In this document: positions 58,446 to 64,000 of the stretch, in pieces | How the letters are laid out: each line of letters begins with the position of its first letter | Numbering within the stretch: position 1 is the stretch's first letter | Assembly: GCA_024707145.1 (NCBI GenBank) | Contig: JANQAI010000008.1 | Coordinates: forward strand, 372,001-436,000 | DNA from: Magnetospirillum sp. | Lineage (GTDB): Bacteria > Pseudomonadota > Alphaproteobacteria > Rhodospirillales > Magnetospirillaceae | Reading direction: 5' to 3' | Length of the DNA stretch: 64,000 nt | Notes under the pieces: model-generated | Seen by the model: only the letters and a program-made list of their open reading frames with translations | Told to the model about the DNA's origin: nothing | Database searches by the model: none | Position numbers and translations under genes: made by a program

Positions 58446-59545
58446 TTACGGGCCGCCATCCTTCTCCGCCACGTCACCGCGGGCGATGGTGGCCGCCTTG
58501 ACCATGGCATGCACGTGCATGCCCGGCCGCAGGGACAGATGGGCCTGGGCCCCGGCGGTGATCTGGGCCCAGATGTCGGTGCCGCCGCATGCCAGCATGA
58601 CGTCCACCAGCCAGTCCTCGCCCTGCTGCACCGATTTCACCACCGCTGGCAGCACGTTGCGCATGCTGATGCGCGAGGGCGGATCGATGGCGATGGCCAC
58701 GTCGCGGGCATGGATGCGCAGGCGCACCCCGGTGCCCACCGGCAGGTCCACCTTGGCCACCTGAAGCTCGCCACCGGCAAAGGCCAACCGCGTCACACCG
58801 TAGGTGGCGTCATGGCCGGCCACGGTGGCGCGGATGACCGCGCCGGCCTCGTAACGGCCGGTCAGCGGCCGCAGGTCGGGGCGCGACAGCAAGTCCTCCA
58901 CCGCCCCCACCGCCTTGGCTTGGCCGTCGTCCATCAGCACCAGGGTGTCGGCCAGCCGCAGCACCTCGTCCATGGAGTGGCTGACGTAAAGGATGGGGAT
59001 GGAGAACTGCCGCGACAGCCGGCCGATGAACGGCAGCAGCTCGGCTTTGCGGGCGCTGTCCAGCGCCGCCAGCGGCTCGTCCATGAGCAGGATGCGGGGC
59101 GAGGCCAGCAAGGCGCGGCCGATGGCGACGCGCTGCTTCTCGCCGCCCGACAGCTTGGCCGGCCGACGGTCGAGCAGATGCGAGATGCCCAGCACCTCGA
59201 CCACCGACTCGAAGCCGATGCGGCGCTCGGCCGCCGGCAGCCGGTTCATGCCGAAGGTCAGGTTGCCGCCCACCGACAGATGGGGAAACAGGCGCCCTTC
59301 CTGGAAGACGTAGCCCAGGCGGCGATTCTCCGGCGGCAGGTCCATGCCCGCCCGGGGTCAAACAGCACCTTGCCGTCCACCTTGATGCGGCCTTCGTCGG
59401 GCCGCGCCAGCCCGGCCACCATGTTGACCACCGAGCTCTTGCCCGAGCCCGAGCGGCCGAACAGGGCGGTCACCCCGGGGCCGGCGTGCAGGTCCACATC
59501 GACCAGGAAGTCGCCCTGGCGGCGGCGGATGGAGAGGTCGAGCAT
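58446..59545 (-). CDS. modC: molybdate ABC transporter ATPase ModC (one frameshift)
   Basis: Repaired product 366 aa. Walker A GRSGSGKSS, signature LSGGEKQRVAIGRALL, Walker B ILLMDEPLAALD, switch His in YVSHSMDE. C-terminal Mop/TOBE domain (ISMRNVLPAVVKSVQQGEDW) typical of ModC. Break near 59347-59349, three C where four fit. Starts 5 bases after modB. Confidence 0.88.
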
Positions 59546-59550
59546 GGCCC

Positions 59551-60243
59551 CTATCCCTGCAACCGGGCCTGCACCCGGCGAGACAGGACTTCCGAGGCCA
59601 TCAGCGCGGCGAAAGCCACCGCCACCGAGATGATGCACAGGCGCAGCGCCGCGGCATCGGTGCCCGGCACCTGGGTCAGGGCATACAGCGCGATGGGCAG
59701 GGTGCGGGTCTCGCCGGGAATGTTGGAGACGAAGGTGATGGTGGCGCCGAACTCCGACAGCGAGCGGGCGAAGGCCAGGATGATGCCGGTCAGCACGCCG
59801 GGCGCCACCAGCGGCAGAGTGACGGTGAAGAAGGTGCGCAGCGGGCCGCAGCCCAGCGTGCGCGCCGCCTGCTCCAGGCCGCGATCAACGCTTTCCAGCG
59901 ACAGGCGGATGGCACGCACCATCAGCGGGAACGAGATCACCGCACTGGCGATGGCCGCGCCTTTCCAGGTGAAGGCCAGGGTGATGCCGAACCAGTCCAG
60001 CAGCAGCGAGCCGATGACGCCGCGCCGTCCCAGCACCACCAGCAGGAAATAGCCCACCACCACCGGCGGCAGCACCAGCGGAAGATGGATCAGGCCGTCC
60101 ACCAGCACCTTGCCGGGGAAGTCGCGCCGGGCCAGCAGCCAGGCGCAGGCGATGCCCAGCGGCAGCGATCCCACCACCGCCCAGCCCGACACCAGCAGGC
60201 TGAGGCGCAGAGCCTCGATCTCCAACGGCGTCAAGGTGAACAT
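59551..60243 (-). CDS. modB: molybdate ABC transporter permease ModB
   Basis: A 230-aa inner-membrane permease with about five helices (LPLGIACAWLLARRDFPGKV, LPLVLPPVVVGYFLLVVL) and the EAA loop (EQAARTLGCGPLRTFFTVTL, then GARSLSEFGAT-type segment). The ATG at 60243 overlaps the stop of the upstream regulator once that gene's frameshift is repaired. Confidence 0.92.
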   Translation of the reverse strand: MFTLTPLEIEALRLSLLVSGWAVVGSLPLGIACAWLLARRDFPGKVLVDGLIHLPLVLPPVVVGYFLLVVLGRRGVIGSLLLDWFGITLAFTWKGAAIASAVISFPLMVRAIRLSLESVDRGLEQAARTLGCGPLRTFFTVTLPLVAPGVLTGIILAFARSLSEFGATITFVSNIPGETRTLPIALYALTQVPGTDAAALRLCIISVAVAFAALMASEVLSRRVQARLQG

Positions 60244-60651
60244 CAGCCCCCGTCCCCCCCTTTCGCCCGCCGCAACGGCCGTAGCGGCGGCGCCTTGGGC
60301 AGCCGCTCCTCCTCCGCCAGCATGGCCGCCAGGCTCCGCCAGTTCCGGCTCGATGGCCGCCCGGGCCTTGGCCTGGACCCGGCGATAGATGTCGATCACC
60401 GCCCGCCCGGCCCCGGTCAGTTCGGCGCCGCCACCCTTGGCGCCGCCGAAGCTGGCCGCCACCACGGGCTCGGCGAGAGCACGGTTCATCTCGTCCAGCA
60501 GCACCCAGGCGCGACGATAGGACATACCCTGGTCCTTGGCCGCGGCGGTGATGGAACCGCAACGCCCCACCGCTTCCAACAGGTCCACCTTGCCCGGCCC
60601 CAGGGCGGCATGGGAACACAGTTTGATCCTGAGCAGTAGTTCGCGCGGCAC
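60243..60651 (-). CDS. short ModE-type winged-helix regulator (one frameshift)
   Basis: Repaired product 135 aa, a ModE N-terminal domain alone (GPGKVDLLEAVGRCGSITAA, MSYRRAWVLLDEMNRAL, GGAKGGGAELTGAGRAV), without Mop units. GTG start at 60651 with AGGAG. The extra base at 60329-60336 (GAG CTG GCG read as GAGCCTGGCG) falsely joins it to modB. Repaired, it ends TGATG over the modB start. A half-site CGCTATAT is upstream (60665-60672). Confidence 0.8.
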
Positions 60652-60810
60652 CGGTTTCTCCTGGCGCTATATCCGGATGGATACTAGGACAAAGGGCAAG
60701 GGTCGCCAAGAGCGGCTATGCGTCAGGCGCAGATGTCGGTTATCCGTAATTTCCCTTAAATATAACCAAGGTGATAGTCCCGCCCTTTCCGTAAGGGCAA
60801 GGGGTGCACT

Positions 60811-62064
60811 ATGAGGAAGCTTACCGGACATCTGTATTTCTGGGTGCTGCTGGCTATCTTTGCGGGCGGGACGCTCGGGTTCCTGGAACCTCAGATGGCA
60901 GTCAACCTGAAGCCGCTGGGCGATGGTTTCATTGCCCTGGTCAAGATGCTGATCAGTCCGGTCATCTTCTGCACCGTCGTGCTGGGCATCGCCGGTGCCG
61001 GCGATATGAAGAAGGTCGGCCGCGTGGGCGGCAAGGCGCTGCTGTACTTCGAAGTGGTGTCCACCTTCGCCCTGGCCATCGGCCTGGTGGTGATGAACGT
61101 GATCAAGCCGGGTTCCGGCTTCCACGCCGACCCGGCCCACCTGGACGGCAAGGCCGTGGCCAGCTACGCCAAGCTGGCGCACGAGCAGAGCACGGTCGAC
61201 TTCATCCTGCACATCATCCCCAAGACGGTGCTGGACGCCTTCACCGGCTCGGGCGACCTGCTGCAGGTGCTGTTCGTCGCCGTGCTGTTCGGCTATGCCA
61301 TGACCCACACCGGCAAGCACGGCCAGGTCATCCACGGCTTCATCGAGGAAGCGTCGCACATCCTGTTCGGCATGATGGGCGCGGTGATGAAGCTGGCCCC
61401 CATCGGCGCCGGCGGCGCCATGGCCTTCACCATCGGCAAGTACGGCGTCGCCGCGCTGGCGCCGCTGGCCGCGCTCATGGGCAGCTTCTACCTGACCTGC
61501 GCCCTGTTCGTCCTGGTGGTGCTGGGCACCATCGCGGCGGCCACCGGCTTCAACATCGTCCGCTTCATCGCCTACATCAAGGAAGAGCTGCTGACCGTGC
61601 TGGGCACGTCCTCGTCCGAATCGGCGCTGGTTCCGCTGATGAACAAGCTCGAGAAGCTGGGCTGCTCCAAGTCGGTGGTGGGTCTGGTGGTGCCCTCGGG
61701 CTATTCGTTCAACCTGGACGGTACCAACATCTACCTGACCATGGCGGCACTGTTCGTCGCCCAGGCCCTGGACATCGAGCTGACCCTGACCCAGGAGCTG
61801 ACCATCCTGGGCGTCGCCATGCTGACCTCCAAGGGCGCCTCGGGCGTGACCGGCGCCGGCTTCATCACCCTGGCGGCCACCCTGGCGGTGGTGCCGGACG
61901 TGCCGGTGGCCGGCCTGGCCCTGATCCTGGGCATCGACCGCTTCATGTCGGAAGCCCGCGCGCTGACCAACTTCATCGGCAACGGCGTCGCCGCCGTGGT
62001 GGTCTCCAAGTGGGAGAAGGAGCTGGATGTGGACCTGCTCAAGCGCGAGTTGAGCGCTCGCTGA
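60811..62064 (+). CDS. dctA: C4-dicarboxylate:cation symporter DctA
   Basis: A 417-aa transporter of the glutamate/dicarboxylate symporter family, taking up succinate, fumarate or malate. Markers: [102 protein letters not shown]. It is divergent from the mod operon, with 159 bases between. The facing kinase at 62073 could sense the substrate, but DctA partners elsewhere are DctB/D. Confidence 0.96.
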   Translation: MRKLTGHLYFWVLLAIFAGGTLGFLEPQMAVNLKPLGDGFIALVKMLISPVIFCTVVLGIAGAGDMKKVGRVGGKALLYFEVVSTFALAIGLVVMNVIKPGSGFHADPAHLDGKAVASYAKLAHEQSTVDFILHIIPKTVLDAFTGSGDLLQVLFVAVLFGYAMTHTGKHGQVIHGFIEEASHILFGMMGAVMKLAPIGAGGAMAFTIGKYGVAALAPLAALMGSFYLTCALFVLVVLGTIAAATGFNIVRFIAYIKEELLTVLGTSSSESALVPLMNKLEKLGCSKSVVGLVVPSGYSFNLDGTNIYLTMAALFVAQALDIELTLTQELTILGVAMLTSKGASGVTGAGFITLAATLAVVPDVPVAGLALILGIDRFMSEARALTNFIGNGVAAVVVSKWEKELDVDLLKRELSAR

Positions 62065-62072
62065 GGCAATCG

Positions 62073-63821
62073 TCAAACACCCTCGGGCCGCCCGGCGGCC
62101 CGAGGGATTTCCACCACGAACGTGCTGCCCATCCCTTCCCGGGACAGCACATGCAGGTTGAAGCCCAGCGCCCGCGCCATGCGCGACACCGTCGCCAGCC
62201 CCAGGCCAAGGCCCTTGCGGGGATCGCGTTCGGGATTTTCGATCTGGTAGAAATCTTCGAAGATCAGCTCGCGCTTGTCTTCCGGGATGCCCGGCCCGCT
62301 GTCGGCCACCTTGATCCGCACGGTATCACGCGTCTTGCGGCAGGCGATCAGCACGCCGCCCGCGCTGGTGTATTTCAGTGCGTTGCCGACGAGGTTGCGG
62401 AGGATTCGCTCCAGCATCACCTTGTCGGTCTCCACCTCCACCTGGCACACGCGCTGACGCAGGAAGAGCCCCCGGCTCTCCGCCTCGACCCGGCTTTCAT
62501 CGGCGATATTGGTGATCAGTTCGGCCACGTCCACCCGTTCGATGGTCGGTTTGGCGCGGCCGCTCTCCAGCGCGGCGGCGTCGAACATGGCCTCGACCAG
62601 GCGGACGGTGGCCTCGTAGGACTGCTGGGCCGCGCGCTCCACCGATCCGGGCCCCCCCTTCTGTTCGATCATGATCCGCAGGAACAGGCCGAGCGATTGC
62701 AGCGGCTGGCGCAGGTCGTGGCTGGCCGCCGCCATGAAGCGGCCCTTGGCGGCCAGGGCGCCGGCCACTTCCGCCCGCGCCTGTTCCAGTTCCGCCAGGG
62801 CCCGGTCCAGCGCCATGCGGCGGCGCCGTTCGGCCAGCATGGACATGACCGCCCAGACCAGCAGCACCGAGATGATGGCGCCCGCCCCTAGAATGAACAG
62901 GGAGCGGTGGCTGAGGATCTTCTCGTCCAGTTCGGACGTCGAACGGACGCGGACGATCCACTGCCGGCCGAAGACGTCGAGGCTGCCATCCCACGCGTTG
63001 CCGCCGGGAACGCATTCCGTATTGGCGAACAGCAGGTTGCGGTCGTCGGCCTGCTGGTCGTAGATCTGCACGCACAGGTACTTCAGCCGCTCACCCAACA
63101 CGGCCCGGATGAGGTCGCCCATGCGCAACGGGCTGTAGACGAAGCCCTGGATGGCCGCGCGCCGCCCTTCCACGAGGGAAGGCTGGTTGCCGTAGAACGG
63201 CAGGTACAGCAGGACGCCGGGCTGGACGTCCCTGTCGCTTTCCTGCACCAGGACAACCTTGCCGGTCAGCGCCGCCTGCCCGGAATCCATGGCGCGGGTC
63301 ATGGCCTCGCGCCGCATGGGCTCGGAGAACATGTCGAAGCCGAACGCCCGCTGGTTCCGTTCGGAGAAGGGTTCGATGTAGACGACGGGAAAGGCCAGTT
63401 CGCGGATACCGGGCGGAGTGATGCGATAGTTGGGAAAGCCGTCGCTCCGCACCGCAGTCTCATGGGCCGACCATTGATCCGCGGAAACCCGCACCGCATA
63501 TCCCAGCGCCAGGGTGCCGGGATAAAACCTGCCGATGTCCAGCCGAACGACGAAGCGCCGCCATTCATCCCGCCGGACCTCGTCGCTGGAGGCGAAGAAT
63601 GCCGCGCCGCTCAATAGCAGGTGGTTGTAGCGGGCCATGCGATCGCCCACCTCGTTGACCACCTCGGCGACATATTGGTTGAACCGGACGCTCTCCAGCG
63701 CTTCGGCCTGCTGGTCGGTCCAGCGCCATGCCGCCACCGTTGCCGCCAGGGACACCAGCAGGATCACCGCCGCCTGGGAAAAGGGTGCCTTCAGCAGGCT
63801 GATGAGGGCTCCGTCGGGCAT
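62073..63821 (-). CDS. CHASE-domain sensor histidine kinase
   Basis: A 582-aa membrane kinase. First helix (AAVILLVSLAATVAAWRW), periplasmic CHASE domain (residues about 50-280, with FVVRLDIGRFYPGTLALGYA), second helix (SLFILGAGAIISVLLVWAVM), coiled coil, HisKA with His368 in AAASHDLRQPLQSL, and ATPase (NLVGNALKYTSAGG, DSGPGIPEDKREL, GLGLGLATV). CHASE domains bind small extracellular ligands. Start ATG 63821; the frame is open upstream. No partner regulator is in the window. Confidence 0.9.
   Translation of the reverse strand: MPDGALISLLKAPFSQAAVILLVSLAATVAAWRWTDQQAEALESVRFNQYVAEVVNEVGDRMARYNHLLLSGAAFFASSDEVRRDEWRRFVVRLDIGRFYPGTLALGYAVRVSADQWSAHETAVRSDGFPNYRITPPGIRELAFPVVYIEPFSERNQRAFGFDMFSEPMRREAMTRAMDSGQAALTGKVVLVQESDRDVQPGVLLYLPFYGNQPSLVEGRRAAIQGFVYSPLRMGDLIRAVLGERLKYLCVQIYDQQADDRNLLFANTECVPGGNAWDGSLDVFGRQWIVRVRSTSELDEKILSHRSLFILGAGAIISVLLVWAVMSMLAERRRRMALDRALAELEQARAEVAGALAAKGRFMAAASHDLRQPLQSLGLFLRIMIEQKGGPGSVERAAQQSYEATVRLVEAMFDAAALESGRAKPTIERVDVAELITNIADESRVEAESRGLFLRQRVCQVEVETDKVMLERILRNLVGNALKYTSAGGVLIACRKTRDTVRIKVADSGPGIPEDKRELIFEDFYQIENPERDPRKGLGLGLATVSRMARALGFNLHVLSREGMGSTFVVEIPRAAGRPEGV
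62080..62109. terminator. shared terminator inside the end of the kinase gene
   Basis: Perfect 12-bp stem (62080-62091 with 62095-62106), 3-base loop, then ATTT. It terminates dctA and is encoded within the last codons of the convergent kinase gene. Confidence 0.7.
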
Positions 63822-64000
63822 GGCTGACGATGGACGGATTGAAGGGAAACGCCGGGAAGCGGGCACCCGCCTGAGTGAAGATGGGCACCGCCAGGCGGCG
63901 ATGGAAAGGGACGGAACCGGTGCTATGCTTAGGAGCGGCGCTGTTCGGCGCCTCCCACTTGCAACCGGAATTCCGTATAATCCCCGTTACCCGCCGCATC

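Noticed and set aside
59551-60651. Apparent ModE-ModB fusion protein of 366 aa
   Set aside because: The join is created by the extra base in GAGCCTGG at 60329-60336. Removing it gives a short regulator that ends in TGATG exactly at the modB start.

Overview
The window reads as a GC-rich alphaproteobacterial chromosome segment, most like Rhodospirillales of the Magnetospirillum group. That placement is an inference from gene content (Tad pilus, large chemotaxis operon, cbb3 oxidase with Fnr/FixK regulators, a NifX-like protein, molybdate genes), not from a marker gene. No rRNA, tRNA, CRISPR array, prophage or insertion sequence was found.

Layout. 1-9.6 kb (+): a Tad/Flp pilus operon from the end of cpaC through cpaD, cpaE, cpaF, tadB, tadC, tadD, two pseudopilin-like genes and a TadG-like protein, with mostly overlapping starts and stops. 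10.3-22.5 kb (-): a co-directional block starting with a giant Ser/Thr-rich octapeptide-repeat protein (about 2130 aa), then a TPR/O-GlcNAc-transferase-like GT41 enzyme, two small proteins, a radical SAM-SPASM-GT2 fusion and a DXD glycosyltransferase with an FkbM-like tail. I read this as a mucin-like protein with its own glycosylation machinery, the best candidate here for an undescribed system. 23-28.5 kb: a LuxR regulator, a soluble MCP-like signalling protein, cheB, cheR and cheW. 28.5-36.2 kb (-): an MCP relic, two MCPs sharing a nearly identical signalling block, cheW, cheA, cheY and a STAS protein. 36.5 kb (+): a REC-HD-GYP protein.

37.6-46 kb is molybdenum-centred: modE, a stand-alone mop, a TonB receptor-tonB-binding protein-di-heme oxidoreductase cluster diverging from modA, and a nifX-like gene. 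A palindrome CGTYAT-N13-ATRACG lies before modE and before modA, with a weaker match before the receptor. modC, modB and a short ModE-type regulator lie apart at 58.4-60.7 kb. 46-53.8 kb is microaerobic respiration: a FixK-like regulator, ccoNOQP, an Fnr-type regulator, a TDT transporter with a tiny membrane protein, and ccoG, with FNR/FixK-like boxes in both promoter regions. 54-64 kb holds a PAS histidine kinase, an exported His/Pro-rich protein, a heme-c-type diguanylate cyclase, dctA and a CHASE histidine kinase.

Quality warning: I count 14 single-base frame breaks in ten genes, all on the minus strand. Five are the same change, GAGCTGG read as GAGCCTGG; most others are in homopolymers. 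In each gene the set of breaks can be repaired to a whole number of codons. Two of the breaks (in the repeat gene) also show as 1-bp slips in an otherwise exact DNA period. Draft-sequence error is the simplest explanation, so I annotate these as whole genes with frameshifts.
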